Assembly: GCF_000826145.2 (NCBI RefSeq)
Contig: NZ_LN651337.1
Coordinates: forward strand, 499,774 to 563,773
DNA: 64,000 nucleotides
Reading direction: 5' to 3'
Source: Sporosarcina koreensis
GTDB lineage: Bacteria > Bacillota > Bacilli > Bacillales_A > Planococcaceae
A program made the position numbers and the translations under genes. Below the pieces are notes generated by a model, which saw only the letters and a program-made list of their open reading frames with translations, did no database searches and was not told where the DNA came from. Shown piece by piece: positions 23,771 to 33,181 of this stretch. Each line of letters opens with the position of its first letter. The first letter of the stretch is position 1.

Positions 23771-24802
23771 ATGGATAGTCAACAGACGGCTGAGAAATTC
23801 AAGCGATTCGCCGAAATGGAATGCCGGGAATCGAGTGAGCTGTATGAGGTGCTGGCAAATCAGATAGCTGACGATGAAGAAATCCTGTGCATCTGCCAAT
23901 CGATTCCGGATGGTCAGCCAGTGCCGAACCTGCTGTTTGCAGGTGTCCAGTATTTGCTGCTCCAGGGGGCAGAACACCCGCTGAAAGACTATTATCCCAG
24001 CTTGACTGCATCGCCGAAAGCGCCGGATCAGCGGGCATTCCTGAAATTCAAGGACTTCTGCCTGACTCATCAGAGCGAGCTGACTCCGATCCTTGCGCAC
24101 CGGCTCGTCCAGACGAATGAGGTGCGGCGCTGCGCCTAGCTGTACCCTGCGTTTTCATGGATCCACCATAAAACAGGCAAGCCGCTCGCGCTTGTCGAAA
24201 TCGGGACGAGCGCCGGCCTCCAGCTGCTGTGGGATCACTATGCCTATAAGTATGGCACAGACAAAGTCTACGGAAATTCAGACCCTTGCCTGACGATCCA
24301 TGCGGAAGTGAAAGGGGGCAGCCTGCCGTTCCTGCTTCCGGAAAGCCCGCCTGTCATTTCCCGCATCGGTTTCGATCTGCATGTAAGCGATCTGTCCAAG
24401 CGGGATGATTATCTGTGGATGAAAGCGCTTATCTGGCCGGAGCACACGGAACGACGCGAGCTGTTTGACCAAGCAGCCGCCTGTCTGCAGGATCATCCGG
24501 TCGATCTCGTACAAGGGGATGGCATCCAGCTGCTGCAAGAACGCTTCCATTCCATTCCCGCGGATGCGGCGCTCTGCATCTTCCACACCCACGTCGCCAA
24601 TCAGCTGCCGGAGGACACAAAAAAAGCACTGACCGACACGCTGGCCCAGATTGGCTCCGAGCGTGACCTGTTCCATCTGTATAACAATATGGAAGACCCG
24701 CAGCTGCATCTCGACTGCTATGTTGCCGGGCAGCTGAAGCGGAACACAATCGGCAATACGGATGGTCATGGCCGCTGGTTTGAATGGAACTTAGAGGGAT
24801 AG
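23771..24802 (+). pseudogene. DUF2332 gene interrupted by amber codon
   Basis: The two halves lie in the same frame and together give a protein of about 343 residues resembling DUF2332, a SAM-methyltransferase-like family. The N-terminal part runs from ATG 23771 (AAAGGAGG upstream) through NEVRRCA and stops at TAG 24137-24139. The same frame continues LYPAFSWIHH, then LALVEIGTSAGLQLLWDHYAYKYG, a nucleotide-binding-like glycine loop, and ends at 24802. A single base change would explain the stop. Whether it is a real mutation, a base-call error or read-through cannot be told here. No other damage is visible. Confidence 0.75.
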
Positions 24803-24823
24803 AAGAATTACCGGCCAATCATC

Positions 24824-24851
24824 TTGACAGTACTTTCTAAATTGATAGATT
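24824..24851 (+). promoter_or_regulatory. Possible promoter of pepF
   Basis: Perfect TTGACA followed after 16 bases by TAGATT (four of six matches to the -10 consensus), about 35 bases upstream of the oligoendopeptidase start. Confidence 0.45.
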
Positions 24852-24885
24852 ACTAGTACAATAGGGGAATGAGGAGAGTGACATA

Positions 24886-26697
24886 ATGATGAAATATGCA
24901 GAGACTTGGGATTTGGAAAGTATTTATCCAGGCGGGACCAATTCGGAGGAAGTGCAGACGAAGCTGGCAGCTGTAAAAGAGGAGATTGCACAGTACGCGG
25001 ATCTGCTGAAAAACTGGAACAGTGATTCTGCGGATCACGCAGCCGATTTGCAGGCGATCTTGTCACAGCAGGAACTCATCGGGAAAGGACTCGGCCAAGT
25101 CAGTACGTTCGTCAACATGTGGCACGATGCCTTCATGGATGATGAGCATGCAAGCGTCGTCAAAGGTCAGGTGATGGAGCTCGCCAGTGAGATCCAGCAG
25201 CTGTCCACCATCTTCACAAAAAAACTGGTGGCCTTCTCGGATGACCAATGGAAACAGCTGTTGGAAGAGCCACACCTGAAGGAAATCAGCTTCGTGCTGA
25301 ACGAAACACGGGATGAGGGCAAGCGCCTGCTATCCGAAGAAGAGGAACGGCTGCTCGCCAAGCTGAACAAGGACGGGATTGCTGCATGGAGCGACCTATA
25401 CAGCACGACGGTCTCCATCATGACCATCCCGTTCAAGGAGAGTGACGGCACGGTGAAGGACCTTTCCATCGGACAGGCCATGAACCGGATGTATGCCGAT
25501 CCCGATGCTGACGTGCGGACGGCGCTGTTCGACAGCTGGGAAGCGGCCTGGACGGAATTCGGTCCGGTCTTCGCAGATATTTTGAACCACTTGGCCGGCT
25601 ACCGCCTGACGCTGCAGGAGGTCCACGGACGGAACGGTCATCTGGAAGAACCGCTTGAGTACAACCGGATGACCAAAGAAACGCTCGACGCGATGTGGGG
25701 AGCAGTTGACGCGCGGAAACAGAAGTTCATCGACTACCTGGATCGGAAAGCAAACCTGTATGGCATGGAGAAGCTCGGCTGGCAGGATGTCGACGCACCG
25801 GTAGCCACAGGCGATCTTGCGCCGACCCATTTCACTTATGATGAAGCGGCCGATTTCGTCATCGAGAATTTCTCGTCATTCGGCCCGAAACTGACGGACT
25901 TCACGAAACATGCGCTGGAAAACCGCTGGGTCGAGGCGGAAGACCGGTCGAACAAACGGCCGGGAGGCTACTGCACAAGCCTGCCGGAATTTGAGGAGTC
26001 CCGGATCTTCATGACATTCACCGGCTCGCCGAGTGATACGAGCACGCTCGCACACGAACTCGGGCACGCGTTCCACAGCCATGTCATGAAAGAAGTGCCG
26101 AGACAGAACCGCGGCTATGCCATGAACGTCGCCGAAACGGCAAGTACGTTCGCAGAAACGATCATTGCCGATGCGACCGTGCGGAACGCTTCCAGTGATG
26201 AAGAAAAGATCGCCCTGCTTGCGACGAAGCTCGAGAACGCAACGGCGATGTTCCTCAACATCCGGTCCCGCTTCCTGTTCGAAGACAGCTTCTATCAGGA
26301 ACGCGCCAAAGGGTTCGTTTCGGAAAAACGGCTGAATGAGCTGATGACAGAAGCACAGAAGGAAGCGTACGGAAACAGCCTGTCGTCGTACCATCCGCAC
26401 TTCTGGGCGGCCAAGCTGCACTTCTTCATCGACAGCGTGCCGTTCTACAACTTCCCGTATACGTTCGGCTACCTGTTCAGCCTCGGCATCTATGCGGAAT
26501 ACCTGAAGCAGCCGGAAGGGTTTGAGGAGAAATACATCGCGCTGCTGAAGGACACCGGTTCGATGAAAGTGGAAGAGCTTGCGCAGAAACATCTGGGGGT
26601 CGACATCACCCAGCAGGACTTCTGGGCAGCCGGCATCGAAATCGTAGAAAAAGACGTGGACGAATTCGTCAGCTTAACGGATTCATTGTTGAAGTGA
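24886..26697 (+). CDS. pepF: Oligoendopeptidase F, M3 family
   Basis: A 603-residue cytosolic zinc metallopeptidase. The zinc site HELGH lies in TLAHELGHAFHSHV at about residue 390, followed by the third ligand region NVAETASTFAETI. The N-terminal helical domain begins TWDLESIYPGG, as in the PepF clade. The length matches the family. It degrades short peptides of roughly 7-17 residues. ATG 24886 has GGAG upstream. The gene is transcribed alone, with a terminator just after it. Confidence 0.93.
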   Translation: MMKYAETWDLESIYPGGTNSEEVQTKLAAVKEEIAQYADLLKNWNSDSADHAADLQAILSQQELIGKGLGQVSTFVNMWHDAFMDDEHASVVKGQVMELASEIQQLSTIFTKKLVAFSDDQWKQLLEEPHLKEISFVLNETRDEGKRLLSEEEERLLAKLNKDGIAAWSDLYSTTVSIMTIPFKESDGTVKDLSIGQAMNRMYADPDADVRTALFDSWEAAWTEFGPVFADILNHLAGYRLTLQEVHGRNGHLEEPLEYNRMTKETLDAMWGAVDARKQKFIDYLDRKANLYGMEKLGWQDVDAPVATGDLAPTHFTYDEAADFVIENFSSFGPKLTDFTKHALENRWVEAEDRSNKRPGGYCTSLPEFEESRIFMTFTGSPSDTSTLAHELGHAFHSHVMKEVPRQNRGYAMNVAETASTFAETIIADATVRNASSDEEKIALLATKLENATAMFLNIRSRFLFEDSFYQERAKGFVSEKRLNELMTEAQKEAYGNSLSSYHPHFWAAKLHFFIDSVPFYNFPYTFGYLFSLGIYAEYLKQPEGFEEKYIALLKDTGSMKVEELAQKHLGVDITQQDFWAAGIEIVEKDVDEFVSLTDSLLK

Positions 26698-26703
26698 AAA
26701 CAG

Positions 26704-26740
26704 AAAGACGCTTATCGGTAACAGGTAAGCGTCTTTTTAC
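26704..26740 (+). terminator. Rho-independent terminator
   Basis: AAAGACGCTTA and TAAGCGTCTTT pair across an 11-base loop, followed by T-run. Confidence 0.92.
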
Positions 26741-26812
26741 ATATCGGCAGGGTTATATTATAGGAATTCTGCCGAATGTCGGAAACACGTATCGTAAAGC
26801 AGGTGAATGGAT

Positions 26813-27529
26813 ATGGAAGAATGGCTGCTGTTACTGCTGGTTGTCCTGCTTGCGTCCCTGCTGCAGGCTGTGACCGGATTTGGATTTTCAATACTGGGTA
26901 CTCCTGTGCTGCTGATCTTATTTCCCGCTCATATGGCCATCCAGGTGAATATCATACTGTCCATCTGCCTGTCTGCCCTGATGATCAAAAGCATCCATAA
27001 GGAAATGGATAAGACACTCTTCGTCCGGCTTCTAAAAGGAAGCACGGTGGGATTGCTAGTTGGGATCTTCATCTACCTGTATGCAGACATCTGGATCCTT
27101 AAGCTGGCAACGGGGACGGCCACCCTCTTCCTGACCGCTTTGCTGCTGCTGAAATGGACGACTTCCCGCAGCGCAGGAAAGGATGCTCTCGCCGGCAGCA
27201 TCTCAGGGATCCTGACGACCAGTATCGGGGTGCCGGGCCCTCCGCTGCTCTTGTATTTTGCGGGTACCCAGATGGACAAGAGTGTTCTGCGCAGCACAAC
27301 ACTTGCCTTCTATCTTGTTGTCTATACGGTGAGTCTGGTCATGCAGATTCTCTTTGGCGGAACACAAAAGGAAACATGGATCGCCTCGGCAGCTGCACTG
27401 CCGGCACTGCTCGGCGGAATTGTCCTGGGGCAGCTCCTGTTCAAGTATCTCAATGTCGCGATGTTCCAGGTCATCACGTATATCCTATTAGCGGCGACCG
27501 GGATTTCATTGATCTTTACAAGTCTGTGA
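26813..27529 (+). CDS. TauE/SafE-family permease
   Basis: A 238-residue membrane protein with seven to eight hydrophobic segments. The opening LLVVLLASLLQAVTGFGFSILGTPVLLI and the second-half repeat LAGSISGILTTSIGVPGPPLLLYF are the two inverted-repeat signatures of the TauE/SafE (DUF81) family, which exports sulfite, sulfonates or related organic anions. ATG 26813 lies 7 bases after AGGTGA; the ATG at 26807 is too close. Substrate unknown. Confidence 0.85.
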   Translation: MEEWLLLLLVVLLASLLQAVTGFGFSILGTPVLLILFPAHMAIQVNIILSICLSALMIKSIHKEMDKTLFVRLLKGSTVGLLVGIFIYLYADIWILKLATGTATLFLTALLLLKWTTSRSAGKDALAGSISGILTTSIGVPGPPLLLYFAGTQMDKSVLRSTTLAFYLVVYTVSLVMQILFGGTQKETWIASAAALPALLGGIVLGQLLFKYLNVAMFQVITYILLAATGISLIFTSL

Positions 27530-27567
27530 GAACTGGACGATTGATTTTTAAAAAGGAGTGAAGAAAC

Positions 27568-28599
27568 ATGCTGCAAAAACCGAATAAATTACAAAAAGGG
27601 GACCGTGTTGCCACGGTCAGCCCCTCGTGGGGAGGTGCCGGCGAGCCGGAGATCCGCTGGCGGTACGAGCAGGGAGTGACACGGCTGGAGGAGGTATTCG
27701 GCCTGGAAGTCGTGCCCATGCCGAACAGTCTGAAAGGTGCAAGCTATCTTTATGAGCATCCGGAAGCACGTGCCGAAGATCTGATGACGGCGTTCCGTGA
27801 CGATACCATCAAGGGGATCTTCGCGAATATCGGCGGGGAGGACAGCATCCGCCTGCTCCCGTACATCGACTTTCAAGTGATTCGTGATAACCCGAAAATC
27901 TTCATGGGCTACTCGGATGTCACGATCTCCCACTTGTTCTGTCACAGAGCCAGCCTGTCGTCATTTTACGGTCCGGCCGTCCTGACCGACTTTGCCGAAA
28001 ATATTGAGATGGATCCGTACACGGTCGAAATGGTGAACCAGACGCTGTTCTTGGATCAGCCGATTGGTCCGATTGAACCGGCCGCACAGTGGACGAGCGA
28101 GCGGCTGGAGTGGGTGGAAGAGAATAAGTTCACACGTCGCCGCATGCAAGACAACCACGGGTACGAGCTCTTGCAGGGTACCGGGACGGTGCAGGGCCGC
28201 CTGATCGGCGGCTGCATGGAAGTGTTGGAGACCGTCAAAGGGACCGAGCTGTGGCCGGATCAGGACTACTGGAAAGACAGTATCCTGTTCTTCGAGACAT
28301 CCGAAGAGAAGCCGAAGCCGGACCTCATCCGCTACTGGCTGCGGAACTATGCCGCCCAGGGAATCCTGCAACAGGCAAACGGCATCCTCTTCGGTAAACC
28401 GCAGGACGAACAATTTTATGATGAATACAAAGAAGAGATCCGGACGGTCATGAAAGAGTATGGCCTGGAAGACCTGCCGATTCTGTATAACTTGAATTTC
28501 GGACATACCGAGCCGAAATGCATCCTGCCGTATGGGGCGCTGGCGGAAATTGGCTGCAACGAGAAGAGTTTCACAATCCTTGAAGGCGCTGTGAAATAG
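27568..28599 (+). CDS. S66-family LD-carboxypeptidase, MccF-like
   Basis: A 343-residue serine peptidase of family S66. The start (LQKGDRVATVSPSWGG) and GIFANIGGEDSIRLLPYID are typical of MccF-like members. The nucleophile Ser is in MGYSDVT and the catalytic His in FGHTEPK, with a Glu in SEEKPKP or nearby as third residue. MccF proteins cleave the amide of microcin C, and LdcA trims murein tetrapeptides; the sequence is nearer the MccF-type long form. It is cytosolic. GGAG lies 8 bases before ATG. Confidence 0.85.
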   Translation: MLQKPNKLQKGDRVATVSPSWGGAGEPEIRWRYEQGVTRLEEVFGLEVVPMPNSLKGASYLYEHPEARAEDLMTAFRDDTIKGIFANIGGEDSIRLLPYIDFQVIRDNPKIFMGYSDVTISHLFCHRASLSSFYGPAVLTDFAENIEMDPYTVEMVNQTLFLDQPIGPIEPAAQWTSERLEWVEENKFTRRRMQDNHGYELLQGTGTVQGRLIGGCMEVLETVKGTELWPDQDYWKDSILFFETSEEKPKPDLIRYWLRNYAAQGILQQANGILFGKPQDEQFYDEYKEEIRTVMKEYGLEDLPILYNLNFGHTEPKCILPYGALAEIGCNEKSFTILEGAVK

Positions 28600-28626
28600 A
28601 AACGCAGACAGAAAGAAGGTATGTAC

Positions 28627-29343
28627 GTGATTCCCATTGTATATGACCAAGTGAACAGATGGGCAAGGGATGATGAATTCTTTATGAAATTGCTCAAGAA
28701 AGTAAGTCCCGAAAAAATTGCGGATCTCGGGTGCGGAACCGGACGGCTGACGACACATTTTTCGGAAGCAGGCTACCAAATCACTGCAATCGACCCTAAC
28801 GAAGAGGCCATTGAATGCGCGAAGGGGAAGGCGTATCGAAATGACGTCATGTGGATTGTCGGAGACAGCAGCAATCTGGAGGAGGATGCATACGACACGG
28901 TCATCATGACGGCAAATGTCGCGCAAGTGTTCTTGACGGACGAGAGCTGGCAGCAAGTTCTGTCCGATGTCTATCGTGCATTGAAACCTGGCGGCCATTT
29001 GATTTTCGATACACGGAATCCAGCAGCCAAAGCATGGGAGCAGTGGGAGAAAGACGACACTCCCGACCATGCCATAGATGACCAGAACGGGGAGCCTCTT
29101 TTGATCTGGACAGACTATGAAGGATTCAAGGGGAATGTCTATTCGTTCTATGAAACGGTCGTCAATGCGCGGACGGACACCGTGCTGGTGCGTGAAAAAA
29201 TGCAGCTCCGTTTTCGCAGCTATGATGTGATTGCAGAGAGTCTGCAGGCTGCCGGTTTCGCATCCTTCCAGGCATACCATGACTGGTCATTTGAAGAGGC
29301 AAATCCGTACACCAAATCATTCATCTTCCATGCGGTCAAATAA
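28627..29343 (+). CDS. Class I SAM-dependent methyltransferase
   Basis: About 238 residues. Motif I is KIADLGCGTGRLTTHF, motif II is ITAIDPNEEAIECA, followed by YDTVIMTANVAQVF and the post-strand-4 block ALKPGGHLIFDTRNP. These place it with small-molecule methyltransferases of the UbiE/Tehb-like kind. GTG 28627 is preferred (GAAGG 7 bases upstream); ATG at 28621 is too near the site. Substrate unknown. Confidence 0.82.
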   Translation: MIPIVYDQVNRWARDDEFFMKLLKKVSPEKIADLGCGTGRLTTHFSEAGYQITAIDPNEEAIECAKGKAYRNDVMWIVGDSSNLEEDAYDTVIMTANVAQVFLTDESWQQVLSDVYRALKPGGHLIFDTRNPAAKAWEQWEKDDTPDHAIDDQNGEPLLIWTDYEGFKGNVYSFYETVVNARTDTVLVREKMQLRFRSYDVIAESLQAAGFASFQAYHDWSFEEANPYTKSFIFHAVK

Positions 29344-29425
29344 GTATGTGCAAGCATTTTCGGCTGCTGATCTTATCGGAGAAACTAATTACACCCATTC
29401 CAAGTGAAAAAGGGAGGGAAGGGTC

Positions 29426-29869
29426 ATGAAAGAAGGCGTCATCCGCCCGATTGCTATCTGTATATTCCGCCAGCAGGACACCATCCTGGTTGCGGAAGGT
29501 TATGATGCTGTCAAGGGCGATCACTTTTACCGGCCGATCGGCGGCGGTATCGAGTTCGGCGAGACCAGTGAAGAGACCCTTGTCCGGGAGATAAGAGAAG
29601 AGCTGAATGCGGCTATCACGGATCTCACCTACTTGGGTACCGTTGAGAATGTCTTTACCTTCAACGGGAAGACAGGACACGAGATTGTGCGTGTCTATGA
29701 CGGTGTGTTCGTCGACAAATTCTTCAATACTGCGGAAACCTTTGAAGGAATTGAAGACAACGGGGCCTCTTTCGTCGTCCGGCGTCTCCCCATCCATAAA
29801 TTTCAGTCAGGGGAACTTCGGATCGTTCCCGACGGGCTGCTGGAATTGCTGACGGAAGAGGATGAATGA
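29426..29869 (+). CDS. NUDIX hydrolase
   Basis: A 147-residue protein with a complete Nudix box GGGIEFGETSEETLVREIREELN, here reading from G in the GGGIEFGE loop to REIREEL, holding the metal-binding glutamates. N-terminal strand PIAICIFRQQDTILVAEGYD precedes it. Such enzymes cleave nucleoside diphosphates linked to another moiety. Good GGAGG upstream. It stands between a methyltransferase and a hydrolase gene, without clear functional link. Confidence 0.9.
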   Translation: MKEGVIRPIAICIFRQQDTILVAEGYDAVKGDHFYRPIGGGIEFGETSEETLVREIREELNAAITDLTYLGTVENVFTFNGKTGHEIVRVYDGVFVDKFFNTAETFEGIEDNGASFVVRRLPIHKFQSGELRIVPDGLLELLTEEDE

Positions 29870-29917
29870 GCAACGGGACAATATACAGAATGCAAAATAA
29901 ATTGAGGAGGTCATGAG

Positions 29918-30499
29918 ATGGCAGACGTTTTACTTTTTCATCATGTATTGGGGCGCACCGAAGGAATTCTTCACTTGGCCGAGCAGCTGCAGCAAGCAGG
30001 ACACGCGGTACACACGCCGGATCTATTCGAAGGTCGTACGTTTGAAACAATTGACGAAGGGTTCGCTTATGTGAAAGAAACCGGATACGACACGCTGACG
30101 GAGCGCGCTGGACAGGCAGCGGATGGTCTGCCAGAGGCTGTTGTCTACGCCGGCTACTCCCTCGGGGTGATGGCCGCCCAGCAGCTCGCCCAAACGAAAT
30201 CAAATGCGAGAGGTGCCTTGTTCATCGCTTCTTGCGCACCTGCCGAGGAGTTTGGCAGTCCGTGGCCAGCCGAGCTCCCCGTGCAGGTCCACGGGACGAA
30301 GGGAGATCATTTCTTCGCAGACGAAGAAGATCTTGAAGCAGCCCAGGAGATCACGGAGGCTTCGGACAGCGGTGAACTGTTCCTCTATCCGGGAGACCAG
30401 CACTTTTTCGCAGACAACAGCCAGCCTGGATATGATGCTGATGCGACAGCGCAGATGGTTGAACGGATGCTTTCATTTTTAAAGCGAATTGATGAGTGA
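29918..30499 (+). CDS. Dienelactone hydrolase family protein
   Basis: A 193-residue alpha/beta hydrolase. The nucleophile elbow is AGYSLGVMAA (Ser 81 rather than the Cys of classical dienelactone hydrolase), the acid is Asp 130 in GTKGDHFF and the His is 162 in DQHFF. It starts MADVLLFHHVLG, as in many short DLH proteins of Gram-positives. GGAGG lies 8 bases before ATG. Substrate unknown. Confidence 0.82.
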   Translation: MADVLLFHHVLGRTEGILHLAEQLQQAGHAVHTPDLFEGRTFETIDEGFAYVKETGYDTLTERAGQAADGLPEAVVYAGYSLGVMAAQQLAQTKSNARGALFIASCAPAEEFGSPWPAELPVQVHGTKGDHFFADEEDLEAAQEITEASDSGELFLYPGDQHFFADNSQPGYDADATAQMVERMLSFLKRIDE

Positions 30500-30764
30500 G
30501 GAGATATCAAAAAGGGGAATTTGAGGTGGCGATATTGGCGGATACTAGGCCAATATGATGGTGTTTAAAGAATAATACGGCTGCATTACTTTCATGAAGA
30601 ATCAGTTTAACAAGCTGAGAATACTGTAATATACCGCTTGTTAATGAATCTTTTTATAACATGCGACATACCTGTCTTCCTTCATTCAGAAATGTTAGAA
30701 TAGAAGGAGCAGCTGCATATAGCGGATGGGCGGTTGGCACTCCCTTGAGAAAGGGGGTGTTCAT
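30500..30764. other. Intergenic stretch before the toxin gene
   Basis: No gene seen. It contains a terminator hairpin (30598-30655) and the promoter region of the small toxin gene, with a likely -10 TAGAAT near 30693. Confidence 0.5.
30598..30655 (+). terminator. Probable rho-independent terminator
   Basis: AGAATCAGTTTAACAAGC pairs, with two mismatches, with GCTTGTTAATGAATCT across a 20-base loop and is followed by TTTTT. It lies about 100 bases after the dienelactone hydrolase gene. Confidence 0.6.
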
Positions 30765-30875
30765 ATGGTGACATACGATGCAATGAACATGCTGTTCCAA
30801 TTTGGAATGTTCCTTGCGGCAATGGTGACAGCTATTGTTGCATTAATTGCTCTATTCATCAACAGAAAAAAGTAA
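30765..30875 (+). CDS. Holin-like type I toxin peptide
   Basis: A 36-residue peptide. The N-terminus MVTYDAMNMLFQFGMF is followed by one hydrophobic span (LAAMVTAIVALIALFI) and a basic end (NRKK). This is the pattern of the putative holin-like toxins (Hol_Tox family) of Firmicutes, which insert in the membrane. GGGGGTG lies 5 bases before ATG. The stop overlaps a strong terminator hairpin used by a convergent antisense RNA. A second intact gene of this type is at 55519-55614 and a decayed one near 38500. Toxicity is inferred from the family. Confidence 0.8.
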   Translation: MVTYDAMNMLFQFGMFLAAMVTAIVALIALFINRKK

Positions 30876-31010
30876 CCACCCTCCGCTAACGACCAGAAAG
30901 CTGAGTGGTTACTCTTTGTAACACCTTATGTTTTTCACTGGCCAACCGCACTTCATGCGGATGTCAGCTGCATCGACCGGGTGTTCTCAGCACTCGGTCT
31001 TTTTCAGTAT
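30865..31010 (-). ncRNA. Antisense RNA antitoxin (predicted)
   Basis: On the minus strand TGGTATACT (extended -10, 31017-31025) could start an RNA that runs to the hairpin AGTAACCAC/GTGGTTACT followed by TTTTTT at 30865-30870, inside the toxin 3' end. Its 5' part is conserved in the copy at 38360-38460. Length about 145 bases. Overlap with the toxin mRNA 3' end is the arrangement of known Bacillus type I systems. The exact ends are estimates. Confidence 0.6.
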
Positions 31011-31104
31011 ATGCATAGTATACCACATGTAAACGTATTTCACACGTGACATTAAGTAGGGAGATATTGATTAGCACGTATCGCAACGAAGGGGGGGCTG
31101 CCTG

Positions 31105-31653
31105 TTGAAACACGCACTTGTTGTCGGGGGGACCGGCATGCTGGCGGGCGTCTCACGACAGCTGGCGGCTGACGGCTATCATGTTTCGGTATTGGCCAGA
31201 AACGCCGCTCCCATGGATGCCTTGTTGGAAAGTTTGGAGGGCCCCGGAAAAGTCACCCCACTCTTCGCAGATTATCGTAACAGTTCGGGACTGCAAGAAA
31301 AAATAAGAGAGTCGATCCAGAGGAACGGTCCTATCGAGATGGCTGTTGCCTGGATCCATTCAGAGGCCTCTGAAGCTCTGCCCTTACTGATCCGTACCAT
31401 TTCTGAGACTCCCGGGCCATGGAAACTCTTTCATGTTATCAGCAGCGGGACAGATGCCGAAGCGCTCAGACGGGATTTGGATGTGCCCGCTGATTGTCGC
31501 TACTCGCAAATACAGCTTGGTTCTATTCGAGAGAACGGTGTCTCGAGATGGCTGACCCATCAAGAGATTTCTCAGGGCGTGCTGAAGGCAATTGCGCATA
31601 AAGCAGAATTGACCACCATTGGACAACTTGGACCTTGGGAAGACCAACTGTAA
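31105..31653 (+). CDS. Short SDR-like Rossmann protein
   Basis: A 182-residue protein with an N-terminal nucleotide motif HALVVGGTGMLAGVSRQLAADGYHVSVLAR. The following strands end in LFADYRN and MAVAWIHSEA, as in short-chain dehydrogenase relatives lacking the YxxxK pair. It may bind NAD(P) without being a classical dehydrogenase. TTG 31105 follows a G-rich ribosome site. Substrate and partner unknown. Confidence 0.7.
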   Translation: MKHALVVGGTGMLAGVSRQLAADGYHVSVLARNAAPMDALLESLEGPGKVTPLFADYRNSSGLQEKIRESIQRNGPIEMAVAWIHSEASEALPLLIRTISETPGPWKLFHVISSGTDAEALRRDLDVPADCRYSQIQLGSIRENGVSRWLTHQEISQGVLKAIAHKAELTTIGQLGPWEDQL

Positions 31654-31692
31654 TCGTTTGAAGGTTTTATTGAGGAAAGGTGTGTAGGGCCA

Positions 31693-32658
31693 TTGAAAAC
31701 ACGAGTGACTGAAATTTTAAAAATCCGCTATCCCATCATTCAGGGCGGCCTGGCGTATCTGGCCTACGCGGAACTGGCGGCGGCCGTGTCGAACGCGGGG
31801 GGCCTTGGGCAGATCACAGCGGCTACGCTGCGGACACCCGACCGGCTGCGTGAAGAGATCCGGAAAGTGCGGACGCTGACGGATCAGCCGTTCGCCGTCA
31901 ACTTTGCCATCGCCCGGCATGACGGCAACTACGAAGAACTGCTCGAAGTGGCCATCGAAGAAAAAGTGCCTGCCATTTCGATCACCGGCGGCAACCCGAA
32001 GCCTGTGTTCGAGCGGCTGCAGGGCGAACCGATCAAAACCCTCGTGCTCGTGTCCGGTGTCCGGCAGGCCGTAAAAGCCGAACAGCTCGGCGCCGATATC
32101 GTGATGGCGGTCGGCCAGGAAGGCGGCGGCCATATCGGTAGGGAGGACATCGGTACCATCGTACTGACACCACGTGTTGTCGATGCGGTGTCCATCCCGG
32201 TTCTAGCGAGTGGCGGGATCGGCGACGGACGCGGGCTGCTGGCAGCACTGGCCCTCGGTGCGGAAGGCATCGAAATGGGGACGCGGTTCATTGCGACGAA
32301 AGAATGTGTCCATGCGCACGAAGCCTACAAGGAGGCGATCGTACAGGGTGCCGAGACGGATACCGTCATCATCAAACGGAGCCTTGGCGCGCCGGGCCGC
32401 GTACTGAAAACTCCCTTTTCGGAACAGATCCTCTCGCATGAAGAGGAAGGCGCCGGTTACGAGGACCTGAAAGATTCGATCAGCGGGGAAGCGAACCGGA
32501 ACTATATCTACGACGGAGATGACTCCGCAGGATTCGGCTGGGGCGGCCAGGTAATCGGACTGATCGACGATGTACCGGCTGTGCAGGAGCTGTTCGACGG
32601 GATGAACAGGACCGCGGAGGAGGGACTGGCGCGGCTGAAAGGAATTGCAGAGATTTGA
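31693..32658 (+). CDS. Nitronate monooxygenase
   Basis: A 321-residue FMN-dependent TIM-barrel enzyme of the nitronate monooxygenase/FabK family. Visible features are YPIIQGGLAYLAYAELAAAV at the start, NAGGLGQITAATL, GNPKPVFERL, VGQEGGGHIG with the family His, ASGGIGDGRGLLAALALGA for phosphate binding and GTRFIATKECVHAHEAYK. It oxidises alkyl nitronates such as propionate 3-nitronate; an enoyl reductase role (FabK) is less likely at this distance. TTG 31693 is the start in a weak ribosome context. Confidence 0.87.
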   Translation: MKTRVTEILKIRYPIIQGGLAYLAYAELAAAVSNAGGLGQITAATLRTPDRLREEIRKVRTLTDQPFAVNFAIARHDGNYEELLEVAIEEKVPAISITGGNPKPVFERLQGEPIKTLVLVSGVRQAVKAEQLGADIVMAVGQEGGGHIGREDIGTIVLTPRVVDAVSIPVLASGGIGDGRGLLAALALGAEGIEMGTRFIATKECVHAHEAYKEAIVQGAETDTVIIKRSLGAPGRVLKTPFSEQILSHEEEGAGYEDLKDSISGEANRNYIYDGDDSAGFGWGGQVIGLIDDVPAVQELFDGMNRTAEEGLARLKGIAEI

Positions 32659-32688
32659 TGGATCAATAAAGTGACAGGAGTTTCGACC

Positions 32689-33147
32689 ATGAAAGTCATT
32701 ATCAGAGAACTAAGAACTAATGAAACACCGCCAATGGATCTCCTCCTGCTCGCCGATCCGTCCCGCCAGATCATCGAAGACTATGTCAGCCGGGGTTCTT
32801 GTTTCATCGCTGAACGGGATCAGCAGCCGGTCGGTGTCTATGTCCTGCTGCCGACCCGTCCGGAGACCGTGGAACTCGTGAATGTGGCGGTAGCGGAAGA
32901 CTTGCATGGCAGGGGGATCGGCAAGCAGCTGGTGCTCGATGCGATCAGGGAAGCGGCAGAGAGAGGTTTCAAGACGATTGACGTCGGTACCGGCAATTCG
33001 AGCATCGCGCAGCTCGCACTCTATCAGAAATGCGAATTCCGTATCACGGGTGTCGATCTGGATTTTTTTCTCCGGCATTATCCGGAGAATATCATGGAGA
33101 ACGGGATCCACAGCCGGGACATGATCCGGCTGTCACAGGATCTGTGA
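32689..33147 (+). CDS. GNAT acetyltransferase
   Basis: About 152 residues. The acetyl-CoA loop is VAEDLHGRGIGKQLVLDAI (R-x-x-G-x-G/A type), preceded by strand 4 ETVELVNVAV and followed by FKTIDVGTGNSSIAQLALYQKCEFRI. ATG 32689 is preceded by ACAGGAG at 8 bases; an in-frame GTG at 32671 is too far upstream. Substrate unknown. Confidence 0.85.
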   Translation: MKVIIRELRTNETPPMDLLLLADPSRQIIEDYVSRGSCFIAERDQQPVGVYVLLPTRPETVELVNVAVAEDLHGRGIGKQLVLDAIREAAERGFKTIDVGTGNSSIAQLALYQKCEFRITGVDLDFFLRHYPENIMENGIHSRDMIRLSQDL

Positions 33148-33181
33148 AAGTTAAGTATTTGAAATTCGAGGAGGCTGCCAA

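Noticed and set aside
27961..29280. 439-codon minus-strand ORF
   Set aside because: Lies antisense to the S66 peptidase and methyltransferase genes, which have clear motifs and ribosome sites.
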